64,000 bases of DNA. It comes from Calendula officinalis. Its lineage: Eukaryota; Streptophyta; Magnoliopsida; Asterales; Asteraceae. A program made the position numbers and the translations under genes. Location: contig OY970826.1 of NCBI GenBank assembly GCA_963853835.1, forward strand, positions 5,998,001-6,062,000. The letters run 5' to 3'. Shown piece by piece: positions 21,771 through 33,547 of this stretch (positions within the stretch are counted from its first letter, which is position 1; each line of letters starts with the position of its first letter). The notes beneath the pieces were generated by a model. It saw only the letters and a list, made by a program, of their open reading frames with translations. It was not told the origin of the DNA and searched no databases.

Positions 21771-24700
21771 ATGGCTGACCGTGGTGAAATTCCAGTGACC
21801 CAACCGACCAAAGAGACAAGTAATGCGGGTAATTCTGGGGATAGTAATACCGATAAAGAAGAATATATTGCAAGAATGGAAAGTCGTATGGAAGGGATGC
21901 AAAGAACGATTGATGAATTACAAAATCGACCAAATCCACCACCCCAATACTATTATCCTTATCCACCACAAGGCACTGTACAACAACCTTTTCAATCTTT
22001 TCAAAAACCACCATGTACCTATAAACAATTCCTTGATTGTAAACCATCTGAATACCCGGGTAGTACAAACCCGACAGTTACATTAAATTGGTTAAGGGAT
22101 ATGGAAATAGCCCTTGATGCTTGTAGTTGTGAGGATCATTTGAAAGTGAAGTATGCTTCAAGAATGATGAAGGAAGATGCAAGGGTTTGGTGGGATACTT
22201 GGACTAAGCATTACTCACCAGATGAGTTAAATGGGATAGGGTGGGGAGAATTTCGTCAAAGAGTTTGTGATCATTACTGTAGTACTTTTGAAATGAACAA
22301 AATTAGAAAGGAATTTATGAGTTTACAGATGAATGAACGTATGTCGGTGGAAGATTTAATTAAACAATTCAATGATAAGTTAAGATTTGTGAAAGATTGG
22401 GTACCTGATGAGCGAGCACAAGTACAACATTTTGTTGAAGCTTTATTACCGGCATATAGGGGAACGGTTAGAACTGCAAGTACATTAACTCAGGCATTTA
22501 CTATAGCCAAATCAGCTGAAGCCGATAGCAAAGCTCAAGAAAGAATGATCAGGGATAAAGTAGCTACTCAGAGATCTAGATTTGATCAATCCAGTTCCCA
22601 ACAAAGCAGAAAATGGCAAGGGAATCAGAAACAAAGTTCTCAAAGTTCTAACGTTCGAAGCCAAACTAGTGCCGGTTCGAGTCAGAAGTCTCAATGGTGT
22701 AATAAGTGCAAGTCTTCTCATTATGGGGCTTGTACTATTCAGACAATGAGGTGTTTGAGGTGCGGTCAACATGGGCATGAAACGAAAGATTGTAGGCTCC
22801 CGAGAAATGTTTGTTGGAACTGTCAGAAAGAAGGTCATAGGGCGGGAGATTGTCCATCTGGTAGAAGAACGGGTTCGGGGTCGGTAGGTGGGTCTATGTC
22901 ATCCACGGGTCAGAAAAGGAAGAATCCCCCTCCACCTGAAGGACGGGCATTTCAGATGACGGTGGAAGATGCAACTACCACCGATGACGTTATTACCGGT
23001 ATGTTCTTGATAAATAATATACCTGCTCGCGTATTATTTGATTCTGGAGCTAACCGTTCTTTTATATCTGTAAATTTTTATGATAAATTGGGTTTACCTG
23101 CTACTGTTGTGTCTCACTCTTTAGAGATAGAAGTAGCCGATGGTAAGGTGGTTCCGGTCACATCATCTGTGTCCGGAGCATATATTGATATAGATGGCGT
23201 TAAATTTATCACTTCCTTGTTGTTAATGCCAATATCTGGCTTTGATGTAGTCCTTGGTATGGATTGGTTGAGTACCAATAGAGCTAGTATAAAATGTCAT
23301 AAGAAATTGATTTCTTTTCCTTTATCGGACGGGTCACATGTAGTGGCTCGTGGTGATCGGGTTAATTCTTCTTTCCCGATCATTTCATTTATGAAAGCCA
23401 GGAAATCCTTGGCTAAAGGGTGTGAGTCTTTTCTAGCTTATGCTATTGATACCCGAAAAGAAAAACAGGTGGTTCGTGATATCCGGGTGGTTAAGGAATA
23501 CCCGGAGGTTTTTCCCGATGATTTACCTGGGTTACCTCCTATTCGGGAGGTAGAATTCAAAATTGATTTGGTTCCGGGAGCCAATCCCGTGGCTCGGGCT
23601 CCGTATCGGTTGGCACCTTCAGAAATCCGTGAAATGATGACTCAGATTCAGGAGTTACTCGACAAAGGCTTTATTCGACCGAGTTCCTCACCTTGGGGAG
23701 CTCCGGTATTATTTGTAAAGAAAAAGGATGGTACTCTCCGTATGTGTATTGATTACCGGGAGTTGAATAAACGAACAGTGAAGAACAAATATCCATTACC
23801 TCGAATCGATGACTTGTTCGATCAGTTACAAGGTTCTTCTTGTTATTCAAAAATTGATTTACGATCCGGGTATCATCAAGTTCGTGTTCATGAAGACGAT
23901 GTTCATAAGACGGCTTTTCGAACTCGGTACGGTCATTATGAGTTTTTAGTTATGCCGTTTGGGTTAACAAATGCCCCGGCAATATTCATGGATCTTATGA
24001 ATCGGGTGTGTCGACCATTTCTAGATAAATTTGTAATCGTTTTTATTGACGATATATTGATATACTCGAAAACCGAATCAGATCACGAAGAACATTTAAG
24101 ACAAGTTTTAGATACTTTGAAGCGGGAACAACTTTATGCTAAGTTTTCAAAGTGTGAGTTTTGGTTACGGGAGGTGCAGTTTTTAGGTCATGTTATTTGT
24201 GCTGACGGGGTTAAAGTAGATCCGGCCAAAATTACTGCAGTTATGAATTGGAATGCACCAAAGACACCATCAGAAATTAAGAGTTTTCTTGGGTTGGCGG
24301 GTTATTACCGACGATTTATCAAAGATTTTTCAAAGATTGCGGGCCCGTTGACCAAGTTGACCCGTAAAGATGTACCGTATCGGTGGAGTGACGAACAAGA
24401 AAATGCATTTCAAACTTTAAAGAATTTATTATGTCAAGCTCCAATTCTCGCGTTACCGGAGGGTTCGGAAGACTTTATTGTATATTGTGATGCTTCATTC
24501 TCAGGTTTGGGTTGTGTACTTATGCAACGAGATCGGGTGATAGCTTATGCTTCAAGACAGTTAAAGACACACGAAAGAAACTACCCAACACACGATCTCG
24601 AATTGGCGGCGGTTATTTTTGCATTAAAGTTGTGGAGACATTATCTCTACGGAACGAAATGTATTATTTGTACCGACCACAAAAGTTTACAGTATGTGTT

Positions 24701-25118
24701 TACTCAGAAAGATTTAAATATGAAACAAAGACGGTGGCTAGAATTAATCAAAGATTATGATTGTGAAATTCGATATCATCCCGGGAAAGCCAATATAGTC
24801 GCTGATGCATTAAGTCGTAAAGAAAATTCAGATAATATACGATTTATGCGAATGGAGATCGTCTCTGATTTGATTGATCGATTGAAGATATGTCAATTAG
24901 AAGCTTTAAAGAATGAAAACCTGAAGTGTGAAATAATGCTTAAAAGAAAAGATGAATTAGTTGACGACTCTCGAGGATTAAAAACATTTCAATCACGGGT
25001 TTGGGTTCCTTTACTTGGGGGTCTTCGGGATTTGATTTTAACAGAGGCCCACAAGTCACGGTTATCGGTTCACCCGGGAAGTACTAAAATGTATAATGAT
25101 TTAAAAGTATTATATTAG
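21771..25118 (+). CDS. Gag-protease-RT-RNase H part of the Tekay-like polyprotein
   Basis: One open frame from ATG 21771 (MADRGEIPVTQ) to a TAG at 25116-25118. Order: gag capsid region (about residues 80-240), two CCHC zinc knuckles (CLRCGQHGHETKDC and CWNCQKEGHRAGDC, about 326-361), and aspartic protease (LFDSGANRSF, about 423). Reverse transcriptase follows with the catalytic FIDD near residue 757 (family norm YVDD/FIDD), then RNase H with YCDAS near 905 and TDHKSL. The frame ends in the integrase zinc-binding region. A second ATG upstream at 21756 is possible, but 21771 has the better match to the relic gag in element B. The frame continues without shift after the TAG. Confidence 0.95.
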   Translation: MADRGEIPVTQPTKETSNAGNSGDSNTDKEEYIARMESRMEGMQRTIDELQNRPNPPPQYYYPYPPQGTVQQPFQSFQKPPCTYKQFLDCKPSEYPGSTNPTVTLNWLRDMEIALDACSCEDHLKVKYASRMMKEDARVWWDTWTKHYSPDELNGIGWGEFRQRVCDHYCSTFEMNKIRKEFMSLQMNERMSVEDLIKQFNDKLRFVKDWVPDERAQVQHFVEALLPAYRGTVRTASTLTQAFTIAKSAEADSKAQERMIRDKVATQRSRFDQSSSQQSRKWQGNQKQSSQSSNVRSQTSAGSSQKSQWCNKCKSSHYGACTIQTMRCLRCGQHGHETKDCRLPRNVCWNCQKEGHRAGDCPSGRRTGSGSVGGSMSSTGQKRKNPPPPEGRAFQMTVEDATTTDDVITGMFLINNIPARVLFDSGANRSFISVNFYDKLGLPATVVSHSLEIEVADGKVVPVTSSVSGAYIDIDGVKFITSLLLMPISGFDVVLGMDWLSTNRASIKCHKKLISFPLSDGSHVVARGDRVNSSFPIISFMKARKSLAKGCESFLAYAIDTRKEKQVVRDIRVVKEYPEVFPDDLPGLPPIREVEFKIDLVPGANPVARAPYRLAPSEIREMMTQIQELLDKGFIRPSSSPWGAPVLFVKKKDGTLRMCIDYRELNKRTVKNKYPLPRIDDLFDQLQGSSCYSKIDLRSGYHQVRVHEDDVHKTAFRTRYGHYEFLVMPFGLTNAPAIFMDLMNRVCRPFLDKFVIVFIDDILIYSKTESDHEEHLRQVLDTLKREQLYAKFSKCEFWLREVQFLGHVICADGVKVDPAKITAVMNWNAPKTPSEIKSFLGLAGYYRRFIKDFSKIAGPLTKLTRKDVPYRWSDEQENAFQTLKNLLCQAPILALPEGSEDFIVYCDASFSGLGCVLMQRDRVIAYASRQLKTHERNYPTHDLELAAVIFALKLWRHYLYGTKCIICTDHKSLQYVFTQKDLNMKQRRWLELIKDYDCEIRYHPGKANIVADALSRKENSDNIRFMRMEIVSDLIDRLKICQLEALKNENLKCEIMLKRKDELVDDSRGLKTFQSRVWVPLLGGLRDLILTEAHKSRLSVHPGSTKMYNDLKVLY

Positions 25119-26330
25119 TGGCCGACTTTGAAATCGGATGTGGCACAATTTGTAGAAAAGTGTCATATTTGTGCACAGGTCAAAGCTGAACATCAGAAAC
25201 CGTACGGATCTTTGAAACAATTAGAAATTCCCGAGTGGAAATGGGATAATATCACAATGGATTTTGTGACTAAATTACCACGAACACAAAAAGGTCACGA
25301 TATGATTTGGATTGTGGTAGATCGGTTGACTAAAAGTGCTCATTTTCTAGCTATTAACGAGACAGATTCGCTCGGAAAGTTAGCACAAGTTTATATTAAT
25401 GAGATTGTATCTCGACACGGTGTACCGCTATCGATAGTTTCTGATCGGGATCCAAGATTTGTATCAAAATTTTGGAATAGTTTACAACGAGAATTGGGTA
25501 CACGGGTAAATTTGAGTACAGCTTATCATCCGCAGACAGACGGTCAATCAGAGAGGACGATTCAGACTCTCGAAGATATGTTACGAGCGTGTGTTTTAGA
25601 ATATGGTGGTTCTTGGGATTCTCACTTACCGTTGATTGAATTTGCTTACAATAATTCTTATCACTCGAGTATCAAGATGCCACCATATGAGATGTTATAT
25701 GGTAGGCGATGTCGAACTCCCACGTGTTGGTTAGAAGCGGGGGAGAAACAATTTGCGGGTCCCGAGATCGTCCAAATGACCGCAGATAAAGTGGCGATTG
25801 CTCGGGAAAAGTTAAAAGCCGCCCGTGATAGGCAAAAGATGTACGCAGATCCAAAACGAAGACCGGTGACTTTTGAGGTTAACGAGATGGTATACTTAAA
25901 GGTTTCACCTTGGAAAGGGGTAATTCGATTCGGGAAACGAGGGAAACTAGCACCGAGGTATATTGGGCCATTCCGTATTAGTCGGGTTGTTAATGATCAG
26001 TCGGTTACTTTAGATTTACCACCGGAATTATCGGGAATCCATGACACTTTCAATGTATGTTATTTGAGGAAATGTAATCCTGAGATTATAGATCAAGTGT
26101 TACCGGTTCGGGAATTGAAGGTTGATTCGAAGAAACGGTTAGTTGAAGAACCGGTAGAACTATTAGATCGAAAGGTAACTAAATTGCGTAAGAAACAAAT
26201 TCCAATGGTATTGGTTAAGTGGAAACATAGTCTCGGTGCGGATATGACATGGGAAACTGAGACGGAGATGAGGGATCGCTACCCGGCTTTATTTGACCGA
26301 GTAGAGATTCCGGGGACGGAATCTTCCTAA
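25119..26330 (+). pseudogene. Integrase and chromodomain part, downstream of the TAG
   Basis: The same reading frame as the upstream part, separated from it by one stop codon. The stop falls where related elements have a tryptophan in the integrase zinc-binding region, so a single substitution explains it. Visible: CHICAQVK of the zinc finger, and the catalytic D, D and E in MDFVTKLP, VSDRDPRF and GQSERTIQ. A C-terminal chromodomain-like segment (MVLVKWKHSLGADMTWETE) follows, then the end PGTESS. It cannot be made from the genomic frame without readthrough. Confidence 0.92.
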
Positions 26331-26340
26331 GGGGGGAAGA
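26306..26340 (+). other. Hairpin and polypurine tract before the 3' LTR
   Basis: GATTCCG and CGGAATC (26306-26323) form a perfect 7-bp stem with loop GGGA. This overlaps the last codons of pol. The purine run GGGGGGAAGA (26331-26340) is the plus-strand primer. The same stem recurs in element B. Confidence 0.8.
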
Positions 26341-26342
26341 TT

Positions 26343-28637
26343 TGTAACACCCCGAGACCCGGTATGATATTTTAATAATATCTGTAAGTATTATTTATTA
26401 TTTTTCTATTTTATAGGATTTTATTAGAATTATTTGAATTTTTTGTATTTTTAACCACGGGGTTAAAAATTAGCAAATACTGAGATAGATATATATTAGA
26501 ATGATTTTTATATATCTATGTTCTCTTTTGAACAAGGGTTCCAACGGTATTTTCAGATTTAAAAACAGAGGTCGTTTAGGGTTCCGAATTAAACATCGAA
26601 ATTTCAGTATTATACTGATAAAATTGAATTTTGGTCAGCTCCAGCTGCCCCTTCAAGCTGACCATGTTTTTGTCTTGGGGCTGAATTAGATATTTTAGTT
26701 CTTATCTCAATCTCAGTCTCGTTATCTGCTCTCTTTCGGTACAAACACACAAAACACACACAAGTGCAATTTCTTCATACTTTCTTCTAATTGTAATCTG
26801 AAATCTTGAAGATTTCTAACCCTAAGCTCGAATTTGTACAAGAAGCAAGTAAGTAATCTCTTTTTCTTAGCTAGGGTTCGAATTCTTGAGTTATTGATTA
26901 ACTAGGGTTTTGTGTTTTTGATAATTCTTGATCTAAAACTAAAATTGATTGATTATTTAGGGTTTATGGTGTTAGAGAAGTTGTATATATATGTTTAATT
27001 CCTAATAGAAACCCTAATTTGGTGTATTGTTCATAAATCACCATTGGAGGTGATTTATGAAGAAGATGAAGTGAACATAATTACTTGGAATTGAGTTTTA
27101 TGTATGAATTGTTATCTTGAACTAATTTGGTTAGGTATTGGTTAATAAATTGAGATTGAAATATGACTTTTAACAAGAAATTGTAGAAATTTCAATATAA
27201 GGTTAGTGTTTGGCAAAATTTGGTGGGATTTTTGATTTAGTCAAAAATCTAAGAATTTGACTTAGTTATATGATCATATTAACCATAAATGATTAAATTG
27301 TATGTTTGACATGATATTTAATACTTGGAAATGATTGAGATGGAAAAGTGGGCCATTTTGACCCGTTTGGGCATTTTGTTAATTAAAGTGGGCCTATTTG
27401 ACCCGTTTGGGCATTTTGTTAATTAAAGTGGGCCTATTTGACCCGTTTGGGTATTCTTTTAATTAAAGTGGGCCTATTTGACCCGTTTGGGCATTTTGTT
27501 AATTAAAGTGGGCCTATTTGACCCGTTTGGGCATTTTGTTAATTAAAGTGGGCCTATTTGACCCGTTTGAGTATTCTTTTAATTAAAGTGGGCCTATTTG
27601 ACCCGTTTGGGTATTTTAATTAATTAAAGTGGGCTTTTTGACCTATTTGGGTAAAATTGTATAATTTTACTAGAATGAATCGGGTTTGACTTTTGTAAGT
27701 CAAAGTGTCAAATTGGGGGTTATATAAGTGTAAGTTTTGGATTGAGTACATGTTGTTATGATATTATAGTGTATTGTATAATTTTGCACATTTCGGGTCA
27801 AAACAGTTATTAATTCGGGTGTTCATTTGTGTTGCAGGAAAGGGTAAAGGAACTCAGTAACATAAGACCACTGAGTATCAAGGAGCTTTTGCTAAGGTGA
27901 GTGGATTTATAACCATTAGATAGTATAACTTGCAATGGTTTCAGGTTCCACTTGGGTTAGTGCAGAATATGCAAGATTTTTTTATCTGCCTAATTGTTTT
28001 CGATACGGTTCTTGTTTCGGTGTTAGTTAATTCGGTTGTTATGTGTAATTAACTGCAATATGCGCATGATACACGGAAAGAGGTCAGCCCGTGCAGTTAG
28101 TGGCTGAGCATCGTTAGCTATTGGAGACAATACCAGGACTCCTTGGACACGGGTAGGTCGAGGAGCACTGGTATTGTACCAAGTAGCTTAGGGCTATCGG
28201 TAAACTGTTGTTGGGCCGACAACAGTTGTGAGTTGGGCCGAACCGCCGTTCCTCTGGTTATTTGCTAATTAAAGGGTGTTATTTGTAGAGGGTGTTATCT
28301 TAAATTGTTGTGGTTGTGCAATTTAATGTTTATAATTTCATTCACTTAGCGTTATGTTAATCCCTCTCTTGTTGACTCTTTACAGGTTTGACTGGGTGAA
28401 TCTTAGAGTCGGGGTTTGAAGGAAAGTTTTGTCAATTACTCTGATATTTTGGTAAAATGGTCAAGCCTTGGATTTAGTAACACCGGATATTTTTATAATA
28501 GTTTAAGTTGGTTTGTAAATTATTAATGGTTGGTAAGTATTTTGATAAACTGTATTAGTTGGGATTGCTTCCGTTAGGTTAAATGTTTGTTTATTTAAAA
28601 AAAAAAAAAAAAATGGCTTAAATTTTGGGGTGTTACA
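26343..28637 (+). repeat. 3' LTR of the Tekay-like element
   Basis: 2295 bp, nearly identical to 19283-21575. Ends GGGGTGTTACA. Confidence 0.93.
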
Positions 28638-28642
28638 CTTAA

Positions 28643-29561
28643 CCTGTTTTTAATATGAACATTCCATTAAAATTAAAATATTATATAATATACAGGTAGA
28701 TAGACTAATGATAAAGACATGACTCATTCTATTAGAATTCATTTTTGAATGGTCATTTAATGATGCATCAAAGGAAAGACAATTCCTTTACCTTGTGAAA
28801 TCGATAATTCCAACAGAATATGAATTCTAATAAATTGCAACCAAACATGATTAGGAATATGTAATTTTACTCCACCAGAATTCAAACAATCATTAATATA
28901 AAGGTGTTAGCTACGTGTGCACAAAATCAGATTTTTATTCGACCCAATTTTTCCTTTACGTCTCAAAACAGGATTCCATAAAGAACTGGACCGGATTCTT
29001 ATTAGGTTTTTGGAGGTTGAATGTGTAACCGGTATAACCGGTTCAGATTGGATTATAACCAGATTTCTTTTAAAGTGGTAAAACCATATGCTTTTATTAG
29101 GTAAAATGTACCGGTTGGCTCAATTTATTCAAATCCCTTACAAAAAAATCCGCTCGGGATTAATAAAAACGGATTTCAGAAAAATCCAGTTGGGCGCAAA
29201 ACGGATTTTATTTACAGCTCTAGTATTAGGTTTATATACTTATTTTTTATTCTTAAACATAGAATAATTTCTTATGTGAGTATATATCGTTAAAATAAAA
29301 TCAAAAACATAGGCAGAAAAACTAAAACGGAAAAAATAAAAAGGAAGTGGTTGGTGTAAATGGAAGATTTATTATGTGGAAAGCAATTAGAAAAAGAAAC
29401 ATAAAGATGTCTCTTGTACAAGTTGAAAGTGAGTACAATAATCAATGCAGTATGTACAAATCAGCATCTGATTTACGGCTTGCTATTGCTAGCATGCATC
29501 AGATAATAATCTCAAATTTAAACTTCCAATAATACAATTTTAAATAGGTAATCACGTGTTC
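28643..29561. other. Spacer and 3' region of the cysteine protease gene
   Basis: AT-rich with no gene recognised. A small palindrome AACCGGTATAACCGGTT lies near 29028-29044. The 3' untranslated region of the protease gene (minus strand) should lie just below 29562. Confidence 0.45.
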
Positions 29562-32500
29562 TTAAGCACTGCTCCTCTTCTTGTTAGTTGGTGTAGCAAG
29601 AATACGTTTCAATGAGTTAATTTCCAATGGGCTGTTCTTGCTCTGTAACACAAGATGATAAAATGGGCAAATCAGTTAACTTGTCAAAATGGGTCGGGTC
29701 GGGTCGGGTTAGGTGATTCCCCCCAAATCTTTAGGTTGCTTTTAGTTGTAGAAAATTATCTATTTTTTCCTCCCAAATGTTCTAGAAAACGGCTAGCGTT
29801 TCTTATCTCTAGACAACCATTACTTGAAAAAATTTCTATATTCAAAAAGAAAAATAGTTAAAAACTATAAATTTCAGTTTTAGTAAATTTAGTTATAAAA
29901 CTAAAAAGTGGAATTCCTTTTCTTAAGATTTTTTTCTCAAAAGTGCCATATTTTTCTATCCAATAATTTAAAATTGTGATAAATAATTAAATATTCTTTT
30001 TACCTGCGAGCAAGTTCCACGGCGCACATTACAAACGGGATAATCATGTGGGCAACAACTATAATGATCATCACAACACGAAGCACCTTCCAACGGGCAA
30101 CAACCCCAAGCAAAACACGACCCATGGTAGCTATAAATGCAACAACAAGTTGTACTTTGCGGGCACGTGTAATACGCGTCACACACCGTTTCGGGCGTAA
30201 CCGGGGTTGGTGGTGATGGACCAGGGTTAGGTGGGTTTAACCCGCTTTTAGTCGGGTAAGATGCCTCCATTGCAATTCCACATTTCCCTTTTTTGTCTTT
30301 TATGTTTCGTTCCATTCTTATGTAACCTTGTTCACCCCATTCTGGACCCCATGAGTTGCGTACGATCCAGTAGTCTTTGCCGTCTTCGGTTCCATAACCG
30401 ACTACCACTACACCGTGGTCTAGTTGGGTCCCGCATGAGCCGCTGAAGACACCCTGGAGAAAAATATTTGGAATTTGAAGTATTATTAGTTGTTTGTCAA
30501 ATTGTGATTATTAATAAATAAAATCACCAAAGAGAAGGATATATTGTGAGATGGGAGTTGAAGTGTCTTGAATGATGTTAAAAGAATTAGTAATTAGGTA
30601 ATTTTGTTTGACTTTAATGGTAAGCTTTGTTAGTCTATGAAACTAATTATTTGACCAATAAGTTATCTAGATGATTAAAAGTAAAATATGTATTTAATTA
30701 AATAATAAAAGCTAATTGTTATATTTTCAAAATCCAAATAATTTGACAATCAAACGATCCCTTGGAGAAATAGTATACAAAAAATCGCCTAATTTAATAT
30801 TATACTCCGTAATACAGAAGAAATAATTTTCATCCAAAACAACACCCACCCCCACAAAATGACAACTCTCAACTAACAAGATTCCTTGGAGACACAAAAA
30901 GATTAATGATAGCATACAAAAAAAATCAATTTTGTATTCTAAAACCATTGGTTAATGGGAACCCACCATACATATATACCCCACCAGATTCACTTAAATT
31001 GCATAACAAAATGTAACAGTTTACGGATCTTATCTCGATATATTTTTCGCAAAAGATCGTGATCTAATTCGAAGACTTACTTTAATAAATTCAAAGATAA
31101 TAACACGAAAAAAGATAATACCGAAGCATAAGACTGAAAATCTCGGCCGCCACCTTCGATAGCAACAGTAATAGGTTGGTTAGCCGCCGCCTTCTGCAAC
31201 GACGACTCATCGTTCACAGGAACATCTTCATAACCATCGATCGAAACAACTTTCGCGTTTTTCTACACATAAAAAAATTACAAATAATCAGGAACAAAAT
31301 CAACATTACTAAATTTGATTATGATTATAAAAAAAAAAGTTTAATAATTACCCTAACACTGTCACACTTTCCATCCTTGCCGGTGTAGGGATAATCAGCA
31401 TCTGTATCAATACCACCATTTTTGACAATGAATGCAAAAGCATAATCCATATCACCGCCATTACATCCTTCATTGTAAGATGTATCACAATCTACTAGTT
31501 CTTGTTCTGACAATGTTGTCAGATTTCCCGTTACGATCTGGTTCACAGCTTCAACTGATCCGATGGTTGAGAATGCCCAGCAACTCCCTTTAATTCAATC
31601 AAACATCAATCCAAATTAATAAACAAACAAAATTATGTGTTTTTCACATCATTAATTCACAAATTCCATTTTAAGAAACTGAAAAACAAATCGGCCCCAC
31701 AGATCGGATCCTATGAGTCGTTGACCAATCGAAATTAAAAAAAAAATTATTTTGTAATTCAACTTTCTATATCTATATTTTGTTACTCCTTCTATACAGT
31801 TTATTTTATTGTCCACACTTCCTTTTTTTATATATTACAAAGTTATTGTCGTTTAAAAATCAACCAATCAAAAAACAGTTAAGTGGTAAAAATATAATTC
31901 TAATAGTTGTACAAGTGTAATAAATACATTAATCGATTTGTTTTTAATTATGCTTAGTGATGAAAACTTGAACATGTACAACAAATTAGTAGGTGATTAA
32001 TCCATTATGTGCATGTTTTTGAGAAAACTTATTAAGGAGGCTTTTTTTTTTTTGAACGCCAAGTTAGTAAGTTAGTGGTTCGAGCCTAGACAATGACATC
32101 CACAAGGGGCAGTATGCCTTCCCTCAAACCTTCCATCTATGGGGAATAAACCCCACCACCAAAGTCCACGACGGGAATTGAACCCATGACCTATGGGTCA
32201 TGGGCAACACCTTATACCACTAGGCTAGAAGCCTTAGGTTATTAAGGAGTAACTTATTAATTTAATAAGTTTAAATTTTAAATTTTTTTTAGATCTATTA
32301 AGTTAATAAATTAATAAGCCTCCTTAATAAATTTTCCTAAAACCCTACTTGCCTTAATTTTAGTGTATCCATGAGCTAGTAATAATAAATACGAAGTACA
32401 AATATCCAACAAGGGGGAAAAGCTAAAAGGCACAAAATAAAATTAAAAATTTAATAAAATAACTTACCGCAGCTTCCTTGATCCTTAACAGGAGCAACAG

Positions 32501-32951
32501 CACCTTTAGTCCTCCAGTCAACGGACTCCGGCAAGACATCACCGGAATTTAAAGAGTAACGATCGCTCTTCACTTTGTTGTTCAGCTTACGGTTAGAATT
32601 GACTTTATTAGCGCCGGTGTAAGTCAACCGGAACTCTTCAACGGTTAGATCTGAAAACTTGTTGAGTCCAAGTTTGTAGGAATGATCGCCGGCGTTGTGT
32701 TCATCGATGTATTTAAGGTTATCTTTGAAGATCTCAAACCTTGTTTCCTTCTCTCCGAGTGCGTTGTAGAACTTGCCATGTTTGACCAGCCATGACTCGT
32801 AGAGAGCGTTGACTTCTTCGTCGGAGCGTCCGCCGGAGGTGGTGGTGGTGGTCATGTGAGTGGCGTCGTAGCCGATGATCGACATGTCAATGGCGGAAGA
32901 CACGGCAAAGAGAGCGAAAAGGACGAGGATCGCCATTGATGAAAGCTTCAT
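29562..32951 (-). CDS. RD21-like papain-family cysteine protease with granulin domain
   Basis: Secreted or vacuolar protease of the C1A family, made as a proenzyme. Minus-strand exons in transcript order: 32468-32951, 31352-31587, 31122-31262, 30004-30453, 29562-29642; 463 residues with closing phases and GT-AG borders. A signal peptide (about 1-20, LVLFALFAVSSA) is followed by the inhibitory prodomain with an ERFNIN-type helix (KETRFEIFKDNLKYIDEHN). The mature enzyme starts near residue 140 (LPESVDWR). Catalytic residues are Gln in DQGSCG, Cys164 in GSCWAFS, His300 in LDHGVV and Asn320 in RNSWG. A proline-rich linker leads to a cysteine-dense granulin domain (about 375-437, CCDDHYSCCPHDYPVC). 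The last exon gives a basic tail. All key residues are present. Intron 1 holds a SINE. A MITE lies 97 bp upstream of the ATG. Confidence 0.95.
32040..32238 (-). mobile_element. tRNA-derived SINE in intron 1 of the protease gene
   Basis: Read on the minus strand, it has an A-box-like TAGCCTAGTGG, a B-box GGGTTCAATTCC about 45 bp later, a unique body and a poly(A) end. The A-run shows on the plus strand as T's at 32042-32053. An 11-bp duplication TTATTAAGGAG flanks it (32029-32039 and 32239-32249). It is not a functional tRNA gene; no cloverleaf forms beyond the promoter boxes. Confidence 0.85.
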
Positions 32952-33000
32952 TTTTTAAAGAAGATGAAGAGATGGATTGGAAATGGTTAGGGGGGAACGG

Positions 33001-33007
33001 ATTTATA
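33001..33007 (-). promoter_or_regulatory. TATA box of the protease gene
   Basis: TATAAAT on the minus strand, 50 bp upstream of the ATG and between it and the MITE at 33048. The short distance implies a short leader. Confidence 0.6.
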
Positions 33008-33047
33008 AAGGGGATGTATGATGGGAATACACATTTTTTAATTATTA

Positions 33048-33300
33048 CTCCATCCGTCCCACAAAAAACATTATATTTCTTATGGGCATAATATTTTAGA
33101 AGATAGTTAGTGGTTGGGTCATTTGTAATACTTTTAATTAAAATATAAGGGTAGATTGGAGAGAGAAAGTGTTTTATTGGTTGAATGATTGGTAATATTA
33201 TTATTTTATTAGGTGGGCCTCCCAAATTTGAGAAATGTAAACTTTTTTGTGGGACAAAAGTTAAAGGAGAAATGTAAAGTTTTTTATGGGACGGAGGGAG
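33048..33300. mobile_element. Stowaway-like MITE in the protease promoter
   Basis: Ends CTCCATCCGTCCCACAAAAA and TTTTTATGGGACGGAGGGAG, flanked by TA (33046-33047 and 33301-33302). 253 bp, related to the element at 10013. Confidence 0.85.
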
Positions 33301-33547
33301 TATTATTTTTTAATTATTTTGTTATATGAATCTTTACACAAAATAATTATTGGTATCTTGTTTGGATATATTTACCGAATTATCTCCTTAAATAATGGTA
33401 TGTTGATTTTTTTAATACAAACTTGTTAATAATTTAATGTTATCAAAATGTTCTCATCGTATGCTTGAATCAACTTAATATAATGTATGTCGTCATATTT
33501 AATTGTTCATAATAAATTATGATCGGTTAGTACTTAGTAGTGCCTTA

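Larger units (their letters stand above)
19283..28637 (+). mobile_element. Tekay-like Gypsy chromovirus, young and nearly intact
   Basis: Two 2.29 kb LTRs start TGTAACACCCCGAGACC and end GGGGTGTTACA. They flank a gag-pol region, with a perfect 5-bp duplication CTTAA outside (19278-19282 and 28638-28642). PBS and polypurine tract are in place. By eye I count only four substitutions plus an A-run length change between the LTRs, so the insertion is very recent. A single in-frame TAG breaks pol. The chromodomain-like C-terminus and RT type point to the Tekay/Del lineage. Confidence 0.95.

Noticed and set aside
32140..32235. tRNA gene on the minus strand
   Set aside because: A and B boxes are present but there is no cloverleaf, and poly(A) and TSD show a SINE.
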